Assembly (NCBI RefSeq): GCF_005771405.1
Contig: NZ_VAUA01000002.1
Span: forward strand, 372,001 to 436,000
Reading direction: 5' to 3'
Length of the DNA stretch: 64,000 nt
DNA from: Parasedimentitalea maritima
GTDB lineage: Bacteria; Pseudomonadota; Alphaproteobacteria; Rhodobacterales; Rhodobacteraceae
Shown: piece by piece, positions 50,951 to 59,488 of the stretch
How positions within the stretch are numbered: the stretch's first letter is position 1
Layout: every line of letters starts with the position of its first letter
Translations under genes and position numbers: made by a program
The notes under the pieces: generated by a model
What the model was told of the DNA's origin: nothing
The model's database searches: none
What the model saw: the letters and a program-made list of their open reading frames with translations, nothing else

Positions 50951-52428
50951 GCGCTGCGCTCTTCGCGGCGGGCAATCAACCAGTTGATCATTCCAAAGCG
51001 GGCCCAACCCAGTGCCAACGCAACCATGACGCAAAGCGTGGCGGCAACACCGGCTGCAATGGTGAGCATGCGCCGGGGGGATGACGGTTTCAGCGGCAGC
51101 GAGGGGGCTTCGAGCACCTGTACCAGTGGATAAGACGCATAGACATCAATCTTGGACGACTGACCCCGTGCAATGGCTGAGGTGAAGACCGCCTCGGATA
51201 CGCGGAAATCGCGTTGTAGATCTTCCAGACGCGCCGCCATGGGGGCAATGATTTCCAGTTTCTGGCGTTCTTCCAGACAGCGTTTGTGCAAGGTTTGATA
51301 TTCAGCGTTCGCCCCTTGCCTTTCAGCCTCGGCGCGCACCAGATCTGCCAGCAGGGCCGTGCGGTCGCCCCTTTGTGACATCTCAAGCCCAATGACTTCA
51401 GGCTCGGTCAATCCGGTACGGGCCACGGCAATTGTCACCAGTGTCCCCAGCGCGAGGTCATGCTGCGCTTTGGCTTCGAGTACGCGCGGATGCTGGGAGC
51501 CATAGTGCGAACGCATTTCGGTCAGCAGGGCCGCCTTGTCTGACGCATCTTTTACATAAGTGAGATAGTTGTTGTCGGAATAGAGGTTCAGAACCCTTGC
51601 GGCCTTGGCTGCTGGCAGCCCTAAGGTTGCCTCAAGCGCGCTGACATAGGCGGTCTTCTCCAACAACCGGGCCTGAGCATTTTCCGTCAAAACCCGCAGG
51701 GCATCATTGTCGCGCACCTGGGCGGAGAACTGATCCTTGGACAAAAAACCGGTTTCCTGTTGCAGCCGGTCAATATCAATACGCGTGGCCGCAACTGAGC
51801 TCCGGTATTCCTCAATCGCGGACACCGCGCTTTGCTCGCGCATGCTGAGCTCATCATTCCTAAGCAAGGTTAGTTCGCTTTGAAAGGCTTGCAGAATAGC
51901 CTCGGCCCGCAGCTGTGCTTCTTGTGCGCTGGGGCCTTTCATTTGAACCCGGATCAGGCCGGTTTGATCCACCAGATCAATCACTGGCGCCGGTAATTCA
52001 GTCACCGGCAGATCCAGACTAAGGGCTGCGGCCAATCTGATCCGGTTGGCTGTAATCAACCGTTTGTAGGTCTGGGTGGGGCTGACGGAATCTGTTGCAA
52101 AGGCTGACGAAGCATAAGACGAGGCCTGACCGATGCTTTCCAGATTGACCGAGGCTGAAGCCCCTGATCCCGGCAGGATCAACGCCATTTGGGAGGTATA
52201 CTTGGGTGGAGTGGTTGTCAGATAGGTAAAAATCGGCATCCAGATGCCAGCACACCACATCAGGAAAAACGTCGTGTAGCGACTGCAGCGCCAGAAGAAA
52301 TTCCGTGGTTTGCGTGGCAAAAACTGGGCGTTTGGATAGCCGTTGTTGACCGCCTTGTTTTGCTTCAGTGGTACTTTGGTCGCTTCGTTTTTTCCGAAAA
52401 TTTTGCTGGATGCAGCCAAATACGCCAT
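50947..52428 (-). CDS. Polysaccharide chain-length determinant (Wzz/PCP family)
   Basis: 493 residues with two membrane helices: FFLMWCAGIWMPIFTYL (about 53-69) and LTIAAGVAATLCVMVALALG near 460-479, and between them a long coiled-coil periplasmic part with LEDLQRDFRVSEAVFTSAIARG before the second helix and a proline-rich APSLPLKPSSPRR. No C-terminal tyrosine kinase domain is fused and none is in the window. PCP proteins set polymer length and link Wzy to the Wza exporter. A TATCC-N4-GGATA palindrome lies about 100 nt upstream of its start. Confidence 0.85.
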   Translation of the reverse strand: MAYLAASSKIFGKNEATKVPLKQNKAVNNGYPNAQFLPRKPRNFFWRCSRYTTFFLMWCAGIWMPIFTYLTTTPPKYTSQMALILPGSGASASVNLESIGQASSYASSAFATDSVSPTQTYKRLITANRIRLAAALSLDLPVTELPAPVIDLVDQTGLIRVQMKGPSAQEAQLRAEAILQAFQSELTLLRNDELSMREQSAVSAIEEYRSSVAATRIDIDRLQQETGFLSKDQFSAQVRDNDALRVLTENAQARLLEKTAYVSALEATLGLPAAKAARVLNLYSDNNYLTYVKDASDKAALLTEMRSHYGSQHPRVLEAKAQHDLALGTLVTIAVARTGLTEPEVIGLEMSQRGDRTALLADLVRAEAERQGANAEYQTLHKRCLEERQKLEIIAPMAARLEDLQRDFRVSEAVFTSAIARGQSSKIDVYASYPLVQVLEAPSLPLKPSSPRRMLTIAAGVAATLCVMVALALGWARFGMINWLIARREERSA

Positions 52429-52529
52429 TATGTCATCTCACTGAAAAACTGTTTCAATGGATGATACGGCGCGTCAGGTGTGGATCGGCGATCCCATTCG
52501 CATTGCGCCTGTCACAGTTGGATGCTGGC

Positions 52530-52545
52530 CTATCCGTTGGGATAG
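52530..52545. promoter_or_regulatory. CTATCC-N4-GGATAG palindrome, copy 1
   Basis: CTATCC GTTG GGATAG, perfect 6-bp arms, about 100 nt upstream of the chain-length gene and just past the stop of the LuxR-type response regulator. It belongs to a set of four similarly built sites in this locus. Confidence 0.6.
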
Positions 52546-52552
52546 CTTAAAC

Positions 52553-53167
52553 TCAAAAAATTCCCGCATCCCTTGCAACAAGAGCCGCCTGTGTGCGGTT
52601 GCCAACCTCAAGTTTTCGATAGAGCGTTTTGACATGCAGTTTGATCGTCGGCTCGGACAAGTCCAGATCGCGAGCGATTTCCTTATTGGATTTTCCCTCG
52701 GTCAATCCATGCAACACTTGTCGTTCGCGTTCGGTCAATTTATCCAAAATGGGATGACTGACCTTATCCTCTTCTGCGGTCATGAAATCCAGCGGCGCAT
52801 ATTTTTCACCCATAGCCATGAACTTGATCGCATTGACCAGAGATTTCGCCGGCAGTGTTTTGGGGATGAATCCAATGGCGCCCATCTCAAGTGCCTGTTC
52901 AGCAATTTCGCGACTGGCCTCGCCTGACATTAGCGCGACCCGGTGGACCCCGTTGATTTCATTAGCGACAGAAATGCCATCTAAACCATTCATACCTGGC
53001 ATATTGTAGTCCAAGAGAACTAGGTCGTAGGTCCACTCCCCCTTTAGCAGGGCACAGGCTTCGTCAAAATCGGCTGCTGTGTGCAACTCAATTCCATCTT
53101 CGCTTTGCATGAACGCACCCAGCGCATCCCGCAGGAGTTCATGGTCATCTGCAATAAGAATTCGCAC
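52553..53167 (-). CDS. LuxR/NarL-type response regulator
   Basis: 204 residues. A receiver domain (about 1-118) with acidic pocket DDH at the start and phospho-acceptor D53 in LVLLDYNMPGMNG, followed by a LuxR helix-turn-helix (about 140-200, LTERERQVLHGLTEGKSNKE and LDLSEPTIKLHVKTLYRKL). NarL-type proteins bind short inverted repeats as dimers. The four CCTATCC-N4-GGATAGG-like sites around it make it the obvious candidate for control of this exopolysaccharide locus. The likely partner is the hybrid kinase at 55501-58071. Confidence 0.92.
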   Translation of the reverse strand: MRILIADDHELLRDALGAFMQSEDGIELHTAADFDEACALLKGEWTYDLVLLDYNMPGMNGLDGISVANEINGVHRVALMSGEASREIAEQALEMGAIGFIPKTLPAKSLVNAIKFMAMGEKYAPLDFMTAEEDKVSHPILDKLTERERQVLHGLTEGKSNKEIARDLDLSEPTIKLHVKTLYRKLEVGNRTQAALVARDAGIF

Positions 53168-53252
53168 TACAAAACCTCATCAAAATATAGCTTCTATAGC
53201 CATCACTCTAAGAGCAAATGGTAGGGGGTAGGTATAAATTTAGGCCAGATTT

Positions 53253-53268
53253 CTATCCAAATGGATAA
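53253..53268. promoter_or_regulatory. TATCC-N4-GGATA palindrome, copy 2
   Basis: CTATCC AAAT GGATAA; the arms TATCC/GGATA are perfect. It lies in the 242-nt gap between the divergent response regulator and the fused glycosyltransferase, about 86 nt upstream of the response regulator start and 142 nt upstream of the other gene, so it could serve either promoter. Confidence 0.6.
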
Positions 53269-53409
53269 TCCTCCCCCGCAAGCGGGTAATTTCACAACCG
53301 GTCGCGCCGTTTGGGCACATTCGTCTCACCTTTAATCCTGATGCCCTGAACTGCCAACCCCATTGATCGTGCACAGTTGTTCGTGAAGCAAGCCACGAGG
53401 AGCCACGCC

Positions 53410-54801
53410 ATGCAGCATCGATCCAGCAGCCTTGAAAAGTTTTTCGCCCAGGGGGCCAAACCCGTATTTCCTAAGTTGGATCAATGCTCTGTCATGAATG
53501 TTGATCTGGTCGATGCGACAGCTGGAGCGGTGATCGACACTTTACTCCAGCCAGGACGGAACCGGGTCTTTTTCTACAACGCCCATTGCGCGAACCTGAG
53601 AGCCACGGATGCAGACTATGCGCAGGCACTGACGCGCGCTGATTTGATACTGCCCGACGGCATCGGCATAGAGCTGGCCGCTCGGATGCGCGGTAATGCG
53701 CTGACGTCCAACCTAAATGGCACTGACTTGCTACCGTCACTTCTGGCGTCAGCTGCAAAGCAAAACAAAAGTGTTTTCCTGCTCGGCGGGCGACCAGGTA
53801 CGGCGCAAAAGGCTGCTACTCACCTTCAGTCCCTCATTCCTGGGCTTCACATTGCCGGTACTCGCGATGGGTATGGCGGCGCTGAAGATGCAGAAGCTGC
53901 GATCTCTGTCATCAATGCCTCGAGGGCCGACATCTTGCTGGTCGCCATGGGGGTCCCAATGCAAGAGTTGTGGCTGGACCGCCATGGGCACAAGCTTGAC
54001 GCGGATCTCATGATGGCGGTTGGCGGGCTGTTTGACTTTTGGGCCGGGAATGTAAAACGCGCGCCACTGTGGTTGCGGCAACTCAAAAGCGAGTGGGTTT
54101 GGCGGCTTGCAATGGAGCCACGCCGACTGGCACAGCGTTACCTGCTTGGAAACTTTGCCTTCATGTGGCGTGCAGCCCGACATGCAGTACGCTCCAGTTC
54201 CCAATACGCTATCCACAAACGGGTGTTAGACATCGTGCTCAGCCTTGGGGCACTGACCGCACTGTCACCGCTCCTGTTGTTGATTTGTGCCGCCATCAGA
54301 TTAGAAAGCCCCGGTCCTGCGATTTTCAGCCAAAAACGCGTCGGTCGAAATGGCAAACCGTTCACCCTGTACAAATTCCGCTCCATGCATGTTGACGCCG
54401 GTGCGCGCCGCCAAGAGTTGCTAGCGACTTCGGATCGCGGAGGCATCTGTTTCAAAGCGCGTAATGATCCGCGGGTGACACGGGTTGGCCGGTTCCTGCG
54501 CCGGTTCTCGTTGGACGAGTTGCCGCAAATTGTGAATATCCTGTCCGGTAAGATGTCAATCGTCGGCCCCCGCCCTGCGCTGCCCGAAGAAGTTGCCGCG
54601 TATTCCCGACGCGCGCATCGCCGCCTTAGCGTCAAACCCGGACTGACCGGCATTTGGCAAGTCTCTGGTCGCGCGGACATCGATTTCGACCGCATGGTGG
54701 ATATGGACATCGCCTATGCCCGCTCCCGCTCAATCCTGTTGGATCTGATCCTGATCGCGGTGACGTTTCAGGCGGTTTTCAAAGGTCGCGGAGCTTACTG
54801 A
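53410..54801 (+). CDS. Fusion of WecG/TagA glycosyltransferase (GT26) with a polyprenyl-phosphate sugar transferase
   Basis: 463 residues from the ATG at 53410, seven nt after GAGGAG. The N-terminal half (about 20-235) is GT26: FYNAHCANLRATDADYAQAL, LILPDGIGIELAARMRG, VFLLGGRPGTAQKAA, LLVAMGVPMQELWLDRH. The C-terminal half (about 250-463) is a bacterial sugar transferase: KRVLDIVLSLGALTALSP with its membrane hairpin, FSQKRVGRNGKPFTLYKFRSM, LRRFSLDELPQIVNIL and KPGLTGIWQVSGR. The second part would load the first sugar phosphate on undecaprenyl phosphate; the first part would add the second sugar. Fusing the two steps in one chain is notable. It starts the lipid-linked repeat of the polymer. 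Confidence 0.9.
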   Translation: MQHRSSSLEKFFAQGAKPVFPKLDQCSVMNVDLVDATAGAVIDTLLQPGRNRVFFYNAHCANLRATDADYAQALTRADLILPDGIGIELAARMRGNALTSNLNGTDLLPSLLASAAKQNKSVFLLGGRPGTAQKAATHLQSLIPGLHIAGTRDGYGGAEDAEAAISVINASRADILLVAMGVPMQELWLDRHGHKLDADLMMAVGGLFDFWAGNVKRAPLWLRQLKSEWVWRLAMEPRRLAQRYLLGNFAFMWRAARHAVRSSSQYAIHKRVLDIVLSLGALTALSPLLLLICAAIRLESPGPAIFSQKRVGRNGKPFTLYKFRSMHVDAGARRQELLATSDRGGICFKARNDPRVTRVGRFLRRFSLDELPQIVNILSGKMSIVGPRPALPEEVAAYSRRAHRRLSVKPGLTGIWQVSGRADIDFDRMVDMDIAYARSRSILLDLILIAVTFQAVFKGRGAY

Positions 54802-54859
54802 CCCCCCCGGTCGCGGGGTTCGCCCTGCGGCCAACTTTTCCCGAACAGCCATCATTGCC

Positions 54860-54877
54860 CCTATCCGATCGGATAGG
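54860..54877. promoter_or_regulatory. Perfect 18-bp palindrome CCTATCC-GATC-GGATAGG, copy 3
   Basis: CCTATCCGATCGGATAGG reads the same on both strands. It lies 75-92 nt upstream of the SUOX-fold gene that precedes the hybrid kinase, and is the best copy of the four-member set, so it defines the consensus. Confidence 0.7.
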
Positions 54878-54951
54878 TCCTGATACTTGAGGGAGGCAGA
54901 AAGATCTGCAGGCAATGTGCAAAACTCAAGATGAAAACACAAAGGTGCATC

Positions 54952-55458
54952 ATGAAAACCAACGGAATATTCTCTTTCGCCCGTGCGATGTTTTTTGCTG
55001 CAATTGTCGCAACACAGGGTTCGGCAGGAACGACGGATGCTGCCGAACCCCCAGTGCTTGAAGTAACCGGAGGCCAACTTCTTGATCAACCTGTCTCGCT
55101 GGGTGTTCAGGATCTTCGCGACATTGCCGTCCGGAACATCATCACATCAACCATCTGGACCGATGGGATAAATGAATTTTCTGGTGTGCCACTTTACGCG
55201 CTCCTTCAACATCTAGACGTAACAGGAAGCACAATCGAAGCTATCGCACTTAACGATTACTCTGTATTCATCCCAATAAGTGATGCGCGGGAAGGCGGGC
55301 CGATAGTGGCCTTTGCTATCGACGGGCAACCGATCCCAAGACGCGAAAAAGGCCCACTGTGGATCATATACCCCTTCGATCAGTCGCCTGAGTTCCGAAC
55401 AGAAACAGTCTATTCCCGCAGCATTTGGCAGCTCAATCGATTAAACATTATTGAATGA
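54952..55458 (+). CDS. Periplasmic SUOX-fold (molybdopterin-oxidoreductase-like) small protein
   Basis: 168 residues from the ATG at 54952 (AAAGG upstream); an ATG at 54931 would add seven residues. Signal peptide through FFAAIVATQGSAG. The mature part has the truncated sulfite-oxidase-fold pattern: LEVTGGQLLDQPVSLGVQDL, FSGVPLYALLQHLDV, IALNDYSVFIPISDA, GPLWIIYPFD. The cysteine that holds molybdopterin in true sulfite oxidases is absent, so it is probably a binding or sensing domain rather than an enzyme. It is 42 nt ahead of a hybrid kinase and likely works as its periplasmic partner (inference). Confidence 0.75.
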   Translation: MKTNGIFSFARAMFFAAIVATQGSAGTTDAAEPPVLEVTGGQLLDQPVSLGVQDLRDIAVRNIITSTIWTDGINEFSGVPLYALLQHLDVTGSTIEAIALNDYSVFIPISDAREGGPIVAFAIDGQPIPRREKGPLWIIYPFDQSPEFRTETVYSRSIWQLNRLNIIE

Positions 55459-55500
55459 TGCTATAGTAGGATCACGACATCGGTTAGAAAGTATCGCAAT

Positions 55501-58071
55501 TTGCCACGTTATCCTAGGTTATTTCTCTTCCTCAAGAATTGGTTTTTCCTACCCCTGGTTGTCCTGTGCCTGCCGCTTTTGGTCTTGCTGGGCCAAGAGG
55601 TTTACCGGGATCTGAAATTGCTGCGGTCAGCCGATACCGACTCAGTTCAATGGACATTGTCGCAGGTCGAGATCGAGTATCTCGACTTTTTGCTGACGCT
55701 AGAAAGAAACAGTGATCCACAAAGAGCTGACCTCTCTGTTGTTCGAAAGGATTTTGACATTCTTTACAGCCGCTTGGGGATACTTTCCAACGGAAAACTA
55801 TTCGCCTCTGTACGTGAAATTGACAGTTTTTTGAACTCAGTTGATAAATTACAACTCTTTCTGGATCAGACCATTGCTTTTATAGATGGGCCAGACGACA
55901 CACTGCGCTCAGCTATCCCAAGTCTGTTACAACAAACTGCTACGTTGCGCCCAGAAGTGCGAAGCCTGTTTATTTTGGGGCTTGCGCGATTTGCCCGTGA
56001 TTCCGACATGCAGCGGTCACAGGTATTTTCAACCCTGACACAGCTAGCGATTGTTTCACTCACAATATTGGTCGGACTGGGGGTGCTATTTATTTATTCT
56101 TTAATGGCCAACGCTCAAATCCAGGCCCGAGGGCGTGCATTGACCCGCGCCAACGCACGGATGCGGACGATCCTTTCTACCACACAAGAGGCCGTAATTG
56201 TTGCCGACACCATGGGAAATGTAGTGGATTTGAACACTGCAGCAGAATCTACATTCGGCTACTCATTAGCTGAGGCCAAGGGCCAGAGTATCGGTGATTT
56301 GATAGTCCCTGCTGAGCAACAACAAGCGCACCGAATGGGATTTGAACGCATGGTACGCACCGGGAAAAGCCAGCTAATAGGAACAGGCCGTGTTCGACTT
56401 GACGCCCGCAATGCCGATGGAAAGCGCTTTCCTGTCGACCTTGCCATGCAGTCAGCCCAAACTGAAGATGGCGATGTGATTATTGGTTTTCTCAGGGATA
56501 TCTCTCAACAGTTAAATACCGAGGCAGAACTGCGCAAGGCACGAGATCAAGCGTTGGCCGGTGAAAAAGCCAAGGCGAATTTCCTAGCAGTAATGAGCCA
56601 TGAAATTCGTACCCCCCTAAATGGCCTGCTGGGCAACCTGACTTTAATCAGCAAAACTCAGTTAGATGCGGATCAAACGACGTTCACACGTAACATGGAG
56701 GTATCTGGGCGGCAATTGATGCATCACGTTAATTCAATTTTGGATATTGCCAAGTTCGAGTCCGGTAAAACATCGGTGACTCAATCGGTCTTTCATCTTG
56801 GACGTTTTCTGCAGGAAATTATCGACAGCCAAAGCGGTCACGCGGGGCACAACCAAACCACCATCGAATGGGAATGGCTCGGGTCTAGTATGGCTTGGGT
56901 CAAGGCTGACCAAACCATACTCGAACAGATCCTGTTGAATCTTGTGGGCAATGCGATCAAGTTCACCCATGCCGGTCGCATCAGTATTGAAGTAGAGCAG
57001 CTGACCCCACATGACGGCGACTGCAATGTGGAATTGCGGATCATCGACAGCGGCATTGGCATCTCCGAAGCGGATCAAGCCAGAATTTTCGAAGACTTCG
57101 AGACCTGCGATTCAACCTATACCCGCGACAGCAGTGGAACCGGGCTGGGTCTGGGCATTGCCAGACGCATGGTTCAACTGCTTGGTGGCAAGATAGGTGT
57201 CGAAAGCACACCGGGCGAAGGCAGCGTTTTCTGGCTGCGCCTGCCTTTCCTGTCGGTTGCAGAACCCGCCAGCGTCGGAGGCGAGGAAAAGGTCAAAGCC
57301 TCTGACCGCTCGCTTTCGATCTTGATTGCCGAGGACATCGAAACCAACGCCTTTGTTGCGCGCCGACTGTTGGAGCGGGACGGCCACACAGTGACGATTG
57401 TCACCGATGGATTATCTGCTGTCGCAAGGGCCAAAGTCGAACTGTTTGACGTGATATTGATGGATATCAGCATGCCCGGCATGGATGGCCTTCAGGCCAC
57501 GCAGGAAATACGAAATGCGCCATCGCCCTTCTGTGACATCCCAATACTGGCATTCTCGGCAAATGTGCTGCCCGAACAGACCGACCATTTCCGCGTCAGT
57601 GGTATGGACGGGTTTATTGGCAAGCCGTTGCAATTGCCGGAGCTGCGTCGGGCGCTGCAGGCGGTGCTTGAGAAATCCCTTTCAATCAACTCGGCCCCAC
57701 CGGAAAACCCACAGCCCAATTCAGTGGACGAGAACGCAACGATGGCTCAGGATCTGCTGGACCAGAGCGAATATGACACCTTTCTGGGCCGCTTTCTGGC
57801 CGAAGGCGATGCGTTGTTGGCCGAACTGGCGCAGGAGCCGTTGGAAACGCTGGGGTTGGAGACCATTGCTTCAAAGTGCCACCAGATACGCAGCACCGCC
57901 AGCCTGTTTGGCGCCACAGATTTTGCCACCAGCCTTGGACATATTGAGACCGCCGCCAAGCAGGAAGACACGGTGGTTAGCTTGATCGAGATTGCCAAGC
58001 TATCTGATGTGTGGGCGGCAACACGCAAAACGCTGGATCCAAACCGCACGTCAGCGCCTGTTGCCGAGTAA
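55501..58071 (+). CDS. Hybrid sensor histidine kinase: TM - PAS - HisKA - HATPase - REC - Hpt
   Basis: 856 residues, TTG start at 55501. Two membrane helices (about 14-31 and 180-202) flank a helical periplasmic sensor. A PAS domain (about 222-335) leads to the H-box SHEIRTPLNG with H367, N-box NLVGNAIKF, DSGIGI and SGTGLGLGIA. The receiver has D655 in VILMDISMPGMDG. A C-terminal Hpt domain carries H794 in KCHQIRSTASLFG. The four-step layout lets it relay phosphate to a separate output regulator; the LuxR-type protein at 52553 is the only one near. Its upstream SUOX-fold partner may supply the signal. Confidence 0.9.
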   Translation: MPRYPRLFLFLKNWFFLPLVVLCLPLLVLLGQEVYRDLKLLRSADTDSVQWTLSQVEIEYLDFLLTLERNSDPQRADLSVVRKDFDILYSRLGILSNGKLFASVREIDSFLNSVDKLQLFLDQTIAFIDGPDDTLRSAIPSLLQQTATLRPEVRSLFILGLARFARDSDMQRSQVFSTLTQLAIVSLTILVGLGVLFIYSLMANAQIQARGRALTRANARMRTILSTTQEAVIVADTMGNVVDLNTAAESTFGYSLAEAKGQSIGDLIVPAEQQQAHRMGFERMVRTGKSQLIGTGRVRLDARNADGKRFPVDLAMQSAQTEDGDVIIGFLRDISQQLNTEAELRKARDQALAGEKAKANFLAVMSHEIRTPLNGLLGNLTLISKTQLDADQTTFTRNMEVSGRQLMHHVNSILDIAKFESGKTSVTQSVFHLGRFLQEIIDSQSGHAGHNQTTIEWEWLGSSMAWVKADQTILEQILLNLVGNAIKFTHAGRISIEVEQLTPHDGDCNVELRIIDSGIGISEADQARIFEDFETCDSTYTRDSSGTGLGLGIARRMVQLLGGKIGVESTPGEGSVFWLRLPFLSVAEPASVGGEEKVKASDRSLSILIAEDIETNAFVARRLLERDGHTVTIVTDGLSAVARAKVELFDVILMDISMPGMDGLQATQEIRNAPSPFCDIPILAFSANVLPEQTDHFRVSGMDGFIGKPLQLPELRRALQAVLEKSLSINSAPPENPQPNSVDENATMAQDLLDQSEYDTFLGRFLAEGDALLAELAQEPLETLGLETIASKCHQIRSTASLFGATDFATSLGHIETAAKQEDTVVSLIEIAKLSDVWAATRKTLDPNRTSAPVAE

Positions 58072-58081
58072 GCGCTACTCG
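58065..58081. terminator. Hairpin covering the stop codons of two convergent genes
   Basis: CGAGTA AGCGC TACTCG lies over the stop of the kinase (58069-58071) and the stop of the export protein (58075-58077), with outer GTTGC/GCAAC arms extending it. The genes are only three nt apart, so a shared bidirectional hairpin would be economical. Confidence 0.4.
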
Positions 58082-59289
58082 TTCAGCAACAGGCCCACGC
58101 CGATCACCCCCAGCACGCGGGCAACCTCGGCAACATTGGTCAAGGTGCTGTCATAACAGGCCACCGCATCACCCGGCAGGATATAGGGATCATAGTCGTC
58201 CCGATCCGCCCGGCGCAGCATGTCCTCGATATCGCGTTCGATAGCGACCGACACTTCTGTCATCGGGTTGCGCGACAATAACAACCCCGACCGATGGGCG
58301 CTGCTGGCGCGCGCACCGCCAACGCAGTTCAAATCCAAAATGGCCTGCAGGTACCGAGTGCCATAAGGCATTTCCCGCACGTTACGGCCAATGGCCGAAA
58401 TGGCGTTCCCGGTTGCCGGTTGGGTCAGGTTCGACATAAACACAGTCACCCCCGGAGGGCTGACTGGGCTGGGTCGCATCAGATCATCCTGGAAACACTG
58501 GCGGGATGGCACAAAAACCTGATCACCCGTCAGCAACATGACATCCACCATGTTGTGGCCCTGAAAAACACCACGCAGATCCAGCGTGTACAGCCTGCCA
58601 TTGCGCCGCAACTCCACCGCAGACAGATCAGCATCCGGGCGAACCCCACCAGTTGCGCGCAGAGCTGCCGACAGGTTTCGGGCCTCGGTTGACGCGCCCA
58701 GCGCCTCTTGTCGGCCGACATCGCGCTGATCGCCAGCAATGCCACCCAGTTCAACCTGATGCGGTTCAAACACAGCGCCAGATACCCCAACCAGGGCCGA
58801 AGCAACATCCATGACCCGGACCGAAACCAAAGGGGCTGTATCATAGAGCTGTTTTTCTACGAGTATGGTGTTGAGATCCCGTTCAACATCAGCGGTACTG
58901 CGGCCCTGCGCCCGGATCGGCGGTAAGTAAGGTATTTTCAGCGTGCCATCGCGCGAGACCACGTAGTTGCCGCCAAGATCTTCATCATTACCAATTCGGA
59001 CCTCGACCAGATCATTACGCGACAGTCTTTCACCCAACAGAGTATTGGCGACTCCACTGACCTTTGTGCCATAGGCTCCGCCACGATAAGGCAGGCAGAT
59101 CTCTGAATTAAGTCGAGCTGATTTAAGGAACCCAGCATCAGCGCGGCTGACCTCGATGTCACGGTATTGCGCTTGATAGCCGTAATCACCTGACTTGGTT
59201 TCAATGTTGTCAGGGTCGCCAGTTGCTGCACAGCTGGCAAGCAGCACAACAGAAAGCGTGCTGAGACGTTTCATCCACTGATCAACCAA
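58075..59289 (-). CDS. Polysaccharide export lipoprotein (Wza/OPX family)
   Basis: 404 residues. The TTG at 59289 follows GAGGTAGGG by six nt; an ATG at 59274 is the alternative and starts MKRLSTLSVVLLASC. LASC is a lipobox, giving an outer-membrane lipoprotein. The Poly_export domain (LSRNDLVEVRIGNDEDLGGN, YVVSRDGTLKIPYL, RSTADVERDLNTIL) is followed by SLBB-like repeats (VSVRVMDVASALVGVSGAV, LLTGDQVFVPSR). OPX proteins form the outer-membrane exit for capsule or exopolysaccharide. It is divergent from the flippase gene across a 199-nt gap holding site copy 4. Confidence 0.88.
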   Translation of the reverse strand: MVDQWMKRLSTLSVVLLASCAATGDPDNIETKSGDYGYQAQYRDIEVSRADAGFLKSARLNSEICLPYRGGAYGTKVSGVANTLLGERLSRNDLVEVRIGNDEDLGGNYVVSRDGTLKIPYLPPIRAQGRSTADVERDLNTILVEKQLYDTAPLVSVRVMDVASALVGVSGAVFEPHQVELGGIAGDQRDVGRQEALGASTEARNLSAALRATGGVRPDADLSAVELRRNGRLYTLDLRGVFQGHNMVDVMLLTGDQVFVPSRQCFQDDLMRPSPVSPPGVTVFMSNLTQPATGNAISAIGRNVREMPYGTRYLQAILDLNCVGGARASSAHRSGLLLSRNPMTEVSVAIERDIEDMLRRADRDDYDPYILPGDAVACYDSTLTNVAEVARVLGVIGVGLLLNE

Positions 59290-59376
59290 AACGTGCCCTA
59301 CCTCGTTATTTTTTTCACTTAATCAAACAATAGACCAAGCCTGAGTCTAGTTCGCCTTATGCAGGTGGATCGTTTT

Positions 59377-59394
59377 CCTATCCCAATGGGTCAA
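59377..59394. promoter_or_regulatory. CCTATCC-N4-GGGTCA, degenerate copy 4 of the palindrome
   Basis: The left arm CCTATCC is exact; the right arm GGGTCA matches GGATAG only partly. It lies between the divergent export-protein and flippase genes. Kept because place and left arm agree with the other three copies. Confidence 0.4.
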
Positions 59395-59488
59395 TTGCGC
59401 ACCAGAATTGCCCGGGTCTCTCCGTTTGTGGGTCCATCTTCGACGGGCGTGCGTCGCTAGGTTGGAGGAAACAACAGATGAGTTTCCG

